Assembly (NCBI RefSeq): GCF_014876185.1
Contig: NZ_JADALJ010000001.1
Coordinates: 4,403,001-4,467,000, forward strand
Origin: Rufibacter sp. LB8
GTDB taxonomy: Bacteria > Bacteroidota > Bacteroidia > Cytophagales > Hymenobacteraceae
DNA: 64,000 nt
Direction: 5' to 3'
The translations under genes and the position numbers were made by a program. Of the stretch, positions 29,938 through 37,828 are shown in pieces. Below the pieces are notes generated by a model. That model was not told where the DNA came from and made no database searches. It saw only the letters and a list, made by a program, of their open reading frames with translations. The first letter of the stretch is position 1; each line of letters starts with the position of its first letter.

Positions 29938-30429
29938 TTAGTCTCTGTTGCGTTTGCCCATTTGCCAGGCCACTACCGCGGCCACGGCAAAGCCGACAAT
30001 GGCGGCTTTTTTGGCCAGGCCGGCGCGGTCATGCTCCAGGTCTGCTTTCATGCCTTTCTCCGCGAAGATGTTGGGCACTTTGCCGCTCTTGAAATCTTCC
30101 AGAAAGCCTTCTACCACATTTACGCGGTCGGCCAGCAACAAAGGCAGCCAGTGGCGGTATTGGTTTTCACTGTGCTTAAACGCGAACCGGCGTAGCATGC
30201 CGCTCACCCCGCTGGGCGGGGTAGAGGTGCCGTACACGGCGGTCAGGTTGGGCCGTTCGGTGGAGTGCAACACTTCTACGGTGTTGTTCTGTTGAGTGGG
30301 TCTGCTCCAGTTCAGGCCGCCGTGGTCATTGGCCGAACGCTTGCGCATGGGGTACGTAGGATCGTTCTTCGGGTCGGCGTCAATGCCCCAGCCCTTTATA
30401 TGTGTGAATTTATCTGCTAAATTTTCCAT
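29938..30429 (-). CDS. Conserved hypothetical protein with C-terminal membrane segment
   Basis: No named family. 163 residues (MENLADKFTHIKGWGIDADP). Features: N-terminal DADPKNDPTYPMRKRSANDHG, a region with NLTAVYGTSTPPSGVSGMLRR, and a C-terminal hydrophobic helix KKAAIVGFAVAAVVAWQM followed by a basic tail GKRNRD. It follows the zinc alcohol dehydrogenase gene by 14 nt and is probably its operon partner. Likely a tail-anchored or single-pass membrane protein. Confidence 0.7.
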   Translation of the reverse strand: MENLADKFTHIKGWGIDADPKNDPTYPMRKRSANDHGGLNWSRPTQQNNTVEVLHSTERPNLTAVYGTSTPPSGVSGMLRRFAFKHSENQYRHWLPLLLADRVNVVEGFLEDFKSGKVPNIFAEKGMKADLEHDRAGLAKKAAIVGFAVAAVVAWQMGKRNRD

Positions 30430-30443
30430 GGTTGTGTGCTTGT

Positions 30444-31601
30444 TTACATTCTGGCTGATGGTGGAATAAGTACAGGTTTAATGCAGTTGTCCAGTTTCTG
30501 GGAGAAGATGCGGTAGCCTTCAGACACTTCCTCCAGCGGAATGCGGTGCGTAATTAAACCTTTGGGGTTCAAGACACCGTTCTGCACGTGCTCAATCAAG
30601 CGCGGCAACAGGCGTTTTACCGATGCCTGGTTGGCTCTAATGGTCAACCCTTTGTTGAGCACGTTGCCAATGGGCACCAGGTTGTCAGTAGGACCGTACA
30701 CGCCCACAATAGAGATGATACCGCCTTTTTTCACCGAGTTGATGGCCCAGTGCAACGCGGTGGCAGAACCTGCTTGTAAGAAGAGCTTACGGCCCGTGAT
30801 GGTTTGCATGGCGTTACCGGCAGCTTCGGCGCCCACGGCGTCAATGCAGACATCGGCGCCTAGCCAGTCGGTTTGCTCTTTCATCCACTGCACCACATCG
30901 CCACCCATGTCTCTGAAGTTGTAGGCCTCGCACTGCGCGTAGTTCTTGGCGAATTCCAGACGGTAGTCAATTTCGTCAATGATCATCACGCGGCCCGCGC
31001 CAAACAGCCAGGCGCAACGCGCGGCCATAATGCCCACAGGACCTGCGCCAAACACGGCCACAGTATCGCCCGGCTGAATACCGGCCATCTCAGCGGCCTG
31101 GTAGCCGGTGGGTACCACGTCGGTCAAAAGAACGGCATCATCGGGGTCCATGCCTTCCGGGATCACGGTGGGGCCTACGTTGGCGTAGGGAACGCGCGCG
31201 TATTCGGCCTGGCCGCCGTTATAACCACCTGCGGTGTGCGAGTACCCGAAGATACCGCCCACGGCCGTGGCCTGCGGGTTGGACTCATGGCAGTTGCCAA
31301 ACATCTCCTGCTTGCAGAACACGCATTCGCCGCAGGCAATGTTGAAGGGCACCAGCACGTGGTCGCCTACTTTGATCTTGGTTACCTCAGACCCTACTTC
31401 CTCCACAATACCCGTGAACTCATGCCCGAAGGTCATGCCCACGCGCGTGTCTGGCACAGAGCCGTTGTAGAGGTGCAAGTCTGACCCACAGATGCATGAG
31501 CGCGTCACGCGCACAATGGCATCTTGCGGGTGCTCAATCTTGGGCATGGGTTTCTCGTCTATTCTGACCCGCAGCGGGCCCCGGTAATTCATTGCTAACA
31601 T
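30444..31601 (-). CDS. Zinc-dependent alcohol dehydrogenase, formaldehyde dehydrogenase-like
   Basis: NAD(P)-dependent medium-chain dehydrogenase. 385 residues. Catalytic zinc ligands: CICGSDLHLY and FGHEFTG. Structural zinc cysteines in CGECVFCKQEMFGNC. Rossmann motif VAVFGAGPVGIMAARCA. The VLLTDVVPTGYQAAEMAGI block and the long C-terminus are typical of the glutathione-independent formaldehyde dehydrogenase-like group; the actual substrate is not known. A second in-frame ATG three codons in (MNYRGPLRV) is an equally possible start. Operon with the gene at 29938. Confidence 0.9.
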   Translation of the reverse strand: MLAMNYRGPLRVRIDEKPMPKIEHPQDAIVRVTRSCICGSDLHLYNGSVPDTRVGMTFGHEFTGIVEEVGSEVTKIKVGDHVLVPFNIACGECVFCKQEMFGNCHESNPQATAVGGIFGYSHTAGGYNGGQAEYARVPYANVGPTVIPEGMDPDDAVLLTDVVPTGYQAAEMAGIQPGDTVAVFGAGPVGIMAARCAWLFGAGRVMIIDEIDYRLEFAKNYAQCEAYNFRDMGGDVVQWMKEQTDWLGADVCIDAVGAEAAGNAMQTITGRKLFLQAGSATALHWAINSVKKGGIISIVGVYGPTDNLVPIGNVLNKGLTIRANQASVKRLLPRLIEHVQNGVLNPKGLITHRIPLEEVSEGYRIFSQKLDNCIKPVLIPPSARM

Positions 31602-31912
31602 ACAGTTTGTTGTTTGGGGTTAATGAGACATTTCGTCTAAATGAAACATGGGTCTTGGGTACTGTCACCGCGCTCTGTTTCCTGAACCGGTTCTCTAGAG
31701 TACTATTCTAAATGATTTAAGTTGCAGAACCGCACCAAGTTGATGACAGGAAAAAGCCAGTATCCGTATTTGCCGCAGCCACGGTTAGGCAAGTCAAAAT
31801 CGTCTGTTTTCGGGCTCATTTCCAGAAATGAGCCCGAAAACAGAAAAGAAAGGAGCAGAGCCAGTAGGTAGAATCTCTTAAAAACCAATATCTTAAGGCA
31901 ACCATTGAAGCC
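31602..31912. other. Divergent intergenic region ADH / DUF6157
   Basis: 311 bp without a gene. It holds P38 copy 16 and a -7-like TATCTTAA about 20 nt before the DUF6157 start. No clear operator was seen. Confidence 0.6.
31803..31844. repeat. P38 palindrome, copy 16 (CTG/CAG variant)
   Basis: Perfect 20-bp arms TCTGTTTTCGGGCTCATTTC / its complement, loop CA. Outer CTG pairs with CAG where other copies have CCG and CGG. Confidence 0.95.
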
Positions 31913-32323
31913 ATGCACACCACCAACTACTACAACACCTTTATTGCGGTGGCCGAGGACTGCCCCGTGACGGTTGCCCAGGTGCCGCCCCAGAGAGGAA
32001 CCGAGAAAACTATTGCCAACCTGCAGTTTGAGTTGCTGGAGGCAAACCCGTACCGCTACACCTCAGACCAGGTGTTGTTTGACATTCATGCACGCCGGCA
32101 GAACATCAGCACGTTGCAGCAAGAGGCGGAGCGCGAGAAGTTTTTCTCCAAAGGACAGGCCTGTTTCAGGGCTTCGGCGTTGCCCAAACGCTACGGCTGG
32201 GGCGTGCACGCCAATGAAGAAGGGAAAATTGCCTTGGTGCCGCTGGGCTCAGAAGAGTATGAAAAGCTTGCGGGAGATGAAAGGTTGAAGGTGGTGCGGG
32301 CTATGCGAAGTAAGCGGGGGTAA
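31913..32323 (+). CDS. DUF6157 family protein
   Basis: 136 residues of the DUF6157 type; function unknown. Recognised by MHTTNYYNTFIAVAEDCPV at the N-terminus, GTEKTIANLQFELL, PYRYTSDQVLFDIHA, and FSKGQACFRASALPKRYGWG with the tail HANEEGKIALVPLGSEEYEKL. No signal peptide or membrane segment, so cytosolic. Single gene with normal base composition. Confidence 0.8.
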   Translation: MHTTNYYNTFIAVAEDCPVTVAQVPPQRGTEKTIANLQFELLEANPYRYTSDQVLFDIHARRQNISTLQQEAEREKFFSKGQACFRASALPKRYGWGVHANEEGKIALVPLGSEEYEKLAGDERLKVVRAMRSKRG

Positions 32324-32368
32324 GGTTTGAGGTGTAGTGCTCTTACCTAAATTAGATACTCTTATATA

Positions 32369-33295
32369 ATGAAAAGTATACTGGCTTTCTTGTTAGTTTT
32401 CTGTACTTGGGTAACATGTTATGGGCAAACTAATCCTTTGAAATTTAGTCCCATAAAACTTAAAGGTTATAAAACAATAATTGAAACCCATGTCAAGTAT
32501 TTTCCTTTAGACAGCACAATTACTAAAACTGTTTATGAAATTAACCAATTAGGAAAAGTAACTAGAAATGATTCCTATAAAAAGGAAGTGAAAGTGAGTT
32601 TTGAGAAGTTTCTGTATTCTAATTCTGGGCAGCTTCTCTCTAAAGAGACACATAATCAGATTTATGCCTATGATGAACAGGCAAAAGACCATGTGCCAAG
32701 TTTACCTGATGACTTTTATCACCTCACTACCTATGAATATAAAGCGGGGAAACTCAACAGAGAAAAGACAAGCTATGTTGCTTGGGGTTCAGCAAGTTTA
32801 AATGGTGATAAACGAATTGAGTATGATAAAAATGGTAGGGTAATAAAAGAAATTTCAACAAATCTATACACAGGATTGGTGGGAGCCTTCGCTAGTAATT
32901 CTGATGTATTGGATTCAATTTATTATAAAGGTGAGGCAGACAGAAGTATTATCGCTTATCAATACGGTAAAAACCTAGTAATTGAAAATCAATATGATAC
33001 CCAAGGAAAGATAGCTTTTGTCACCCGAAGCAAATTGAATATAAAAGGGCAGGTGGTAGCTTGGGAAACGACTGATAAAGATGGGGTAAAGGTTTTGCAG
33101 GGAAGCAAAACTTATGACTCAATGGACAATTTAGTTAAAAGCCAACAAGAAATAATAGAAAAATCTAGGTTAGAGGGAGATGTACTGGCAGGAGATAGAT
33201 TTGAATACCAATACAATGGAAAAGGATTGCTTTCCAGCTATAGAATTTACCAAGGCTCGCGTTTATTATCTAAAGGAAACTTCACCTATAAATAG
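32369..33295 (+). CDS. Exported protein with YD-repeat-like strands, AT-rich
   Basis: No family named. 308 residues with a signal peptide MKSILAFLLVFCTWVTCYGQ. The mature part contains short recurring strands of the form YEYKAGKLNREK, IEYDKNGRVIKE, QYDTQGKIAFV and FEYQYNGKGLLSSY, spaced 30-60 residues apart. These resemble degenerate YD/RHS-like or MORN-like repeats. The gene is clearly more AT-rich than its neighbours, which suggests it is accessory. It ends 33 nt before P38 copy 17 and converges with the response-regulator gene. Confidence 0.75.
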   Translation: MKSILAFLLVFCTWVTCYGQTNPLKFSPIKLKGYKTIIETHVKYFPLDSTITKTVYEINQLGKVTRNDSYKKEVKVSFEKFLYSNSGQLLSKETHNQIYAYDEQAKDHVPSLPDDFYHLTTYEYKAGKLNREKTSYVAWGSASLNGDKRIEYDKNGRVIKEISTNLYTGLVGAFASNSDVLDSIYYKGEADRSIIAYQYGKNLVIENQYDTQGKIAFVTRSKLNIKGQVVAWETTDKDGVKVLQGSKTYDSMDNLVKSQQEIIEKSRLEGDVLAGDRFEYQYNGKGLLSSYRIYQGSRLLSKGNFTYK

Positions 33296-33330
33296 ACAGC
33301 CTACCCATTCTTTACAATCCTTCTATATTT

Positions 33331-33369
33331 CCGTTTTCCGGCTCATTTCCCAAAACGAAGCCAAAAACG
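33331..33369. repeat. P38 palindrome, copy 17 (degenerate)
   Basis: CCGTTTTCCGGCTCATTTCC and AAAACGAAGCCAAAAACG. It abuts the stop codon of the minus-strand response regulator at 33375. Confidence 0.8.
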
Positions 33370-33374
33370 CCAAC

Positions 33375-34154
33375 CTATTTCCCTAACCATTCCTTGAACG
33401 CGTGGGCGCGCTCACTGCTGATGATAATCTCTTTGTCAGTGGTGGGTTTCACGTAGACTTTCAGGCGGCCTTTGAGGTAGGGGTGAATCTCATCAATGCT
33501 ATGGATGTGGGCAATGAACTGCCGGTTGAGACGGCTGAACTGGTCGGGGTCCAGGAGTTCCTGCAGGGTGTCCAGGGTGTAGTCGGTAATGAAGCGCTGC
33601 CCGGCGGCGGTGATGAGGAACACAATCTTGTCTTCGGCATAGAAATAGGCAATCTCCTCGGTGGAGATGGAGCGAATCTTCTGCCCGCTTTTCACCAGGA
33701 ACCGGTTTTTGTAGTGCGGTGTTTCTGACGTTCCTTTGCGGTCCAGCAGCGCCATGATCTGGGTCATGTCCAGGGCGGGCGCGGCGGCGGGTTGACTTTG
33801 GCGCAGCATCTTGAACTTCTCCATGGCCGCGGCCAAGTCTTCATTACTGATGGGTTTGAGCAGGTAATCTATGCTGTTCACCTTAAAGGCCTTCACGGCA
33901 TACTCATCATAGGCGGTGGTGAAGATGATGGGGCATTTCACATCCACCTTCTGGAAAATCTCAAAGCTGTTGCCATCTGAGAGGTGAATGTCCAGAAAGG
34001 CCAGGTCAGGGGCGGGGTTGTTCTCAAACCACTTTACGGCGTTCCTGATGGAGTCAATGGTCTCTACCACGCGTATGCTGGGGTCATAGCGCAGCAGCTG
34101 GGCTTCCAGTTTCTCAGAGGCCAGGTATTCGTCTTCAATCAGGAGGATGTTCAT
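33375..34154 (-). CDS. LytTR-family response regulator
   Basis: Two-component transcription factor. 259 residues. Receiver domain (1-120) with the acidic pocket EDEYLA, phospho-acceptor in LAFLDIHLSDGNS (about D55), and KPIS switch lysine. The LytTR DNA-binding domain (about 150-255) has FLVKSGQKIRSISTEEIAYF and SRLNRQFIAHI. It lies 12 nt downstream of the histidine kinase gene, so the two form one operon. Target genes cannot be inferred from the window. Confidence 0.94.
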   Translation of the reverse strand: MNILLIEDEYLASEKLEAQLLRYDPSIRVVETIDSIRNAVKWFENNPAPDLAFLDIHLSDGNSFEIFQKVDVKCPIIFTTAYDEYAVKAFKVNSIDYLLKPISNEDLAAAMEKFKMLRQSQPAAAPALDMTQIMALLDRKGTSETPHYKNRFLVKSGQKIRSISTEEIAYFYAEDKIVFLITAAGQRFITDYTLDTLQELLDPDQFSRLNRQFIAHIHSIDEIHPYLKGRLKVYVKPTTDKEIIISSERAHAFKEWLGK

Positions 34155-34166
34155 TGGAGCAATCTT

Positions 34167-35267
34167 TTACGCAACGTTGCTTAAGAGCGGTAATTTAGCA
34201 ATGAAATTGTCTGCGGTCACCTCCACGTCCACTTTTTTATCTGTGATGTATTTGTAGCGGTTGATGATGTTCTTGAGGCCCACGCCGGTAGATTCCTCGC
34301 GGCTTTCGCGCAGCTGCAGGTTGTTTTTGATGATGATGTAGTCGTCTTCAATGAACACAGTGATGAACAGAGGCTCGTCTCTACTCACAATGTTGTGCTT
34401 GATGGCGTTTTCCATGAGCAACTGCATGGTGAGCGGCGCCACCTGGTGGTTAAGCAAATGGTCTGGAATGGTAATGTCCACACGCAGGTTTTCGCGGAAC
34501 CGGATTTTAAGCAGGAACAGGTAGCTGTAAATGAAATCCAGCTCAGTGTGCAGCGGCACCAGTTCCTTGTCTTTGTTTTCCAGCACGTAGCGGTACACCT
34601 TGGAGAGCTGCTCCACAAACTTGGCCGCCATGTCCTGGTCTTTGTAGATAAGCGAGGTAAGCGCGTTCAAACTGTTGAACAGAAAATGCGGGTTCACTTG
34701 CTGCTTTAAAGACTCAAACTGCACCTTAATGGTTTCTTTCTTGAGCTTCTCAGACTGCACTAGGTAGCGGTGCCACTGGTTGTAAAAGTAAATGCCAGAC
34801 CGAATAAAGTGCACAAACAGCAGAATGATGGACCCGAACACAAAGACCTCTTTCACATCTCTAATGGTCTCGGCGTCTGTGAAGTTGTAAGAGCCCACCT
34901 GCCCCAGAATGAGCCTCGGGATCACCTGGAACAAGACCATCACCAGCAAAATGTAACTCTGCACGGCAATCCATTCATAGATAAACCTACGCAGGCCATA
35001 TTCACGCCAGTCATAGAGTTTGCTCAGGCGTTTGGCAATGCGGCGGGTGCCTTCCAGAATCACGTTCACCATCAAGGAATTGTAGATGAGCCGGAACACG
35101 TCATCGCCCTCAAAATCTTGCAGGCCGGTGCGGTGGATGAAGAAGAAGGTCCAGAAAATAAGGAAGGCAATGCCGGTGTTGGTGGCATACCGGAGTAGTT
35201 TTTTGTGCTTAACTTGGAAAGGTCTTTTCATAAACGGGGGCGGTGTGAGAACAGCCTGGTACTTCAT
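34167..35267 (-). CDS. LytS/YehU-type sensor histidine kinase
   Basis: Membrane sensor of the 5TM-less His_kinase (PF06580) type. 366 residues from ATG 35267 (MKYQAVLTPPPFMKRPF); an ATG at 35231 is an alternative. Three to four N-terminal membrane segments (TGIAFLIFWTFFFI, WIAVQSYILLVMVLFQVI, VFVFGSIILLFVHFI). The phospho-acceptor block is QVNPHFLFNSLNALTSL at about residue 200, then the N-box MQLLMENAIKHNIVS and the G-box GVGLKNIINRY. It is expected to phosphorylate the adjacent LytTR regulator. The signal is unknown. Confidence 0.92.
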   Translation of the reverse strand: MKYQAVLTPPPFMKRPFQVKHKKLLRYATNTGIAFLIFWTFFFIHRTGLQDFEGDDVFRLIYNSLMVNVILEGTRRIAKRLSKLYDWREYGLRRFIYEWIAVQSYILLVMVLFQVIPRLILGQVGSYNFTDAETIRDVKEVFVFGSIILLFVHFIRSGIYFYNQWHRYLVQSEKLKKETIKVQFESLKQQVNPHFLFNSLNALTSLIYKDQDMAAKFVEQLSKVYRYVLENKDKELVPLHTELDFIYSYLFLLKIRFRENLRVDITIPDHLLNHQVAPLTMQLLMENAIKHNIVSRDEPLFITVFIEDDYIIIKNNLQLRESREESTGVGLKNIINRYKYITDKKVDVEVTADNFIAKLPLLSNVA

Positions 35268-35331
35268 CTGCAACACTTTTCTGCCAAAGCCCGGGCGCAT
35301 GGCCCAGGCACTCTTGTTACGTAAACATCAG

Positions 35332-35371
35332 CTGTTTTGGGGCTCATTTCCAGAAACGGGCCCCAAAACGG
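35332..35371. repeat. P38 palindrome, copy 18
   Basis: CTGTTTTGGGGCTCATTTC, loop CA, GAAACGGGCCCCAAAACGG. The GGGG/CCCC co-change is seen again, with the arm partly decayed near the loop. Confidence 0.85.
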
Positions 35372-35416
35372 AAAATCCTGATTGCAATCTGGCCGAAACC
35401 CTAACCCTAATCTACC

Positions 35417-36058
35417 TTAGAACTTCCCAAATTTGAAGGTCATGGAGATGGCCGATGCACTCATGGCTTTGTCACTGGAGTTGGGCAGGTTTACGCCCTG
35501 GGCAATGCGGTAACTCAGACCCAGCCCCAGCCGCAGGTATTTGGCCAGGTTGATCTCTGCGTGCGCGCCCGGTTCCACCACAAAGAACGTGTCTGTGATA
35601 AACACTTCATAGTTCACCGTATTTGCTGACCGGGAACCCAAAGCCTGGTTGGTGTACGCACCACCGCCTATGCCAATGATCACCGGGAACGTGAAATGCA
35701 CCAGCCGGGCGGGTTGGGGCGTATATTCCAGCAGCACGCCGCCGTAGCCCACCTGCAAATACGCATCACGGGTTTGGTTTTCAATGAGCACCTCGCCAAC
35801 GTGGATTTTAGAGGTGAGGCCGTAGCCCGCCAGCCCTACCGCGAAGCGTTTGTTCAGCACCCACGCCCCTTTGCCGCCCAGCATAAAGCCAGAGACGCCC
35901 TGCCACTCAGAGACCTGCGCAGAGGGCGCCAAATAAAAACCGTTGGTGAGTTGGCCCTGGAAAAGGGTTTCGGGTTCTTGATCTGTTGCCGTGGTCTGGG
36001 CCCAGCCCGAAGCCGTGATGCCCAAAAAAATACAGCAGACAAGGAGTGCTTTTTTCAT
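35417..36058 (-). CDS. Predicted outer-membrane beta-barrel protein
   Basis: No named family. 213 residues from ATG 36058 (MKKALLVCCIFLGITASGWAQ, signal peptide with cleavage after GWA). The body alternates short hydrophobic and glycine-rich strands (VSGFMLGGKGAWVLNKRFAVGLAGYGL, LQVGYGGVLLEY, LGLGLSYRI) and ends AISMTFKFGKF with a terminal phenylalanine, the hallmark of Bam-inserted barrels. The upstream in-frame extension to 36133 is unlikely because the signal peptide begins at 36058. Confidence 0.75.
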   Translation of the reverse strand: MKKALLVCCIFLGITASGWAQTTATDQEPETLFQGQLTNGFYLAPSAQVSEWQGVSGFMLGGKGAWVLNKRFAVGLAGYGLTSKIHVGEVLIENQTRDAYLQVGYGGVLLEYTPQPARLVHFTFPVIIGIGGGAYTNQALGSRSANTVNYEVFITDTFFVVEPGAHAEINLAKYLRLGLGLSYRIAQGVNLPNSSDKAMSASAISMTFKFGKF

Positions 36059-36231
36059 AGATTTGCCCGGCGGTTGGCCGCAATATACAAAGGTGCTTAG
36101 TGCTAAGACTGCAAATAAGCGTTTTACCCCCAAGTTTTAAAGCAAATACTGACCAAATAGGAATTCAGCGCACCCAACACGGGAATTGGCTGGGTCAATC
36201 CATTTTTTATTCACCTTAACCCCCTGACACT

Positions 36232-36555
36232 ATGACTTCTGCCTGGTTTTACCTCATTGCCGCCGGCATCTGCGAGATTGGTTGGGCCATAGGCTTGAAA
36301 TACACCGAAGGCTTCACCAAAATTGGGGCCAGCGTGGCCACCGTAGTAGTCATGATTTTGAGTTTTGTGCTGCTGGCCCAGGCCATGAAAACCTTGCCGC
36401 TGGGCACCGCTTACGCCTCCTGGACCGGCATTGGCGCCGTGGGCACCGCCATCTTCGGCATCATTCTCTTCAATGAACCCAAAGACCTGGTGCGCCTGCT
36501 GTGCATTGGCTTGATCATCGCCGGCGTGCTAGGCCTTAAATTCTTGTCAAAGTAA
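36232..36555 (+). CDS. gdx: SMR-family guanidinium exporter (Gdx/SugE type)
   Basis: Small proton-coupled exporter that works as a dimer. 107 residues with four membrane helices. The essential glutamate lies in AAGICEIGWAIGLKYTEGFT; the GLKYTEGFTK loop and SWTGIGAVGTAIFGIILFNEP are characteristic of the guanidinium-transporting Gdx branch rather than drug-exporting EmrE. I looked upstream for a guanidine riboswitch and did not recognise one. Single gene followed by P38 copy 19. Confidence 0.9.
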   Translation: MTSAWFYLIAAGICEIGWAIGLKYTEGFTKIGASVATVVVMILSFVLLAQAMKTLPLGTAYASWTGIGAVGTAIFGIILFNEPKDLVRLLCIGLIIAGVLGLKFLSK

Positions 36556-36594
36556 AGACTGCTGGTTTTTCTGTGAAGAAAAGCGTGTGTGTGC

Positions 36595-36642
36595 ATTCCC
36601 GTTTTCGGGCTCATTTCCAGAAATGAGCCCGAAAACGGGAAT
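36595..36642. repeat. P38 palindrome, copy 19
   Basis: Perfect 23-bp arms (36595-36617, 36620-36642), loop CA. The following sequence TTACTTTTTTCCATTTAT repeats the flank of copy 20, which is the 3' end of the propeller gene. Confidence 0.95.
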
Positions 36643-36691
36643 TACTTTTTTCCATTTATCCCAAAAGCTATTTATAGCCTTCCACCTAACT

Positions 36692-36883
36692 ATTTGGAGT
36701 CTTCCGCAGGCGACTCCAAATTTAGAATGATTCAGCAGGAACTCTGTTCCGGGCAAATAGTAAGGAATGTTGCTAAGCGAAACTGGCTCAAGGTTCAATT
36801 GCTTTTCTCCAACTTTTGGGGACTTCAAGCAGGGAGTCAGAGACTCCCGTTTCCATGACAAGTTCGGAGTCGCCCTGCGGAAG
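36692..36883. repeat. Composite inverted-repeat element
   Basis: ATTTGGAGTC...GACTCCAAAT palindrome (36692-36721) contains CTTCCGCAGGCGACTCC, which is inverted with one extra base at 36866-36883 (GGAGTCGCCCTGCGGAAG). Between them is a second palindrome GGGAGTCAGAGACTCCC (36832-36848). About 190 bp, non-coding, MITE-like. Confidence 0.65.
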
Positions 36884-36956
36884 GCTACAAACAGCGCAGG
36901 GACTCAATTTTTTTTTCGGAATAAATCCATTTACCTCTCTTCTGAGCAAGGCCAGC

Positions 36957-37009
36957 TAATTCCCGTTTTTGGCCTTCATTTCCAGAAATGAGCCCGAAAA
37001 CGGGAATTA
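36957..37009. repeat. P38 palindrome, copy 20 (left arm decayed)
   Basis: Outer TAATTCCCG / CGGGAATTA are perfect; left core TTTTTGGCCTTCATTTC versus right GAAATGAGCCCGAAAA. Its right end overlaps the stop codon of the propeller gene (37007-37009). Confidence 0.9.
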
Positions 37010-37828
37010 CTTTTTCCATTTATAAGCCAGAAGTGCGTCTTGGGTGAGCAGGTAGAGGAATTTGTCGCCGGCAATGGCTTGGCGGTAGGGCTGGGTAGTG
37101 ACCGGCAACTCCACGGTGCGCGTTTGGAAACTGTAGAGGTGCTGAAAGTGCAGTTGTGTCCCCGATAGGTAATACAATTCATCGCCTAGAAAACCAATGA
37201 AGGAGATATTGGGCAGCGGCAGGCGGCGCTGGAAATTGCCCATGTTGTCAAAGATGTACACGCCCGACAGACGGTCCACCAAATAGACTTTAGACTGGTA
37301 TTCGCGCAGGTAAGTGATGTCACGCTGCTGGCGTTCCAGAATCAATTCCAGCGGGGTTTCATGCACAATGCGAGTGTAGCGGGTGTCAATCTTGAGCAGC
37401 CGGAACGTGCTTTCATCAAAAAGCCAGAGGCGGTCATCAGCGGCCAGGGCGGCGGCTTTGATGGTGCCGTCGGTATAGTCCCTTAAATCAGCAATACCCA
37501 GGGGCGTGAGAAAGCGGTCCAGGAGTTGCACGCGTTGGCGGTCATCGTAAAAGATGGAGATTTTGGCGGGGCTCCAGGCTTCGGCCATGGCCACGCGGCC
37601 CTGCACCGGCGGCGAAAACGTGTTGGTGAACCGGCCCAGTGTGTCTAGCTGGAGCACGTTTTGCCGGGCATCGGATAGGTAAAGTCTGTCAAAACGGTCA
37701 ATGGAAAGCAGGTTCATGCCTTTGGCCGGTAACTCAAACGCCAGGGTGGGAGTTTTGTCCTGGGCATACGCTGGGGCCGCTGCCAAAGACAGCAGCAACA
37801 AAGCTAAAAGGCGCAAAACCCTAGGCAT
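37007..37828 (-). CDS. Exported propeller-like protein
   Basis: No named family. 273 residues from ATG 37828 (MPRVLRLLALLLLSLAAAPAYAQ, clear signal peptide). The body shows repeated strand patterns with loose WD/NHL-like periodicity: LLSIDRFDRLYLSDARQNVLQLD, LAADDRLWLFDESTFRLLKID, KVYLVDRLSGVYIFDNMGNF, LGDELYYLSGTQLHF. A beta-propeller is likely. Its start overlaps the end of lpxH by 8 bp, so it is the last gene of the rsfS-ftsH-lutC-lpxH operon. Confidence 0.75.
   Translation of the reverse strand: MPRVLRLLALLLLSLAAAPAYAQDKTPTLAFELPAKGMNLLSIDRFDRLYLSDARQNVLQLDTLGRFTNTFSPPVQGRVAMAEAWSPAKISIFYDDRQRVQLLDRFLTPLGIADLRDYTDGTIKAAALAADDRLWLFDESTFRLLKIDTRYTRIVHETPLELILERQQRDITYLREYQSKVYLVDRLSGVYIFDNMGNFQRRLPLPNISFIGFLGDELYYLSGTQLHFQHLYSFQTRTVELPVTTQPYRQAIAGDKFLYLLTQDALLAYKWKK

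Larger units (their letters stand above)
36556..37006. other. Intergenic repeat region between convergent genes
   Basis: 451 bp without a gene: P38 copy 19, a duplicated 3' gene fragment (36642-36660), an inverted-repeat element (36692-36883) and P38 copy 20. Confidence 0.7.

Noticed and set aside
28860-33300. Prophage or genomic island
   Set aside because: Two AT-rich genes are present but no integrase, structural phage genes or tRNA attachment site; neighbours have normal composition.
36133-36231. Guanidine riboswitch before gdx
   Set aside because: I looked for ykkC-type and mini-ykkC (ACGR loop) features in the ~100-nt leader and recognised none; short leader.
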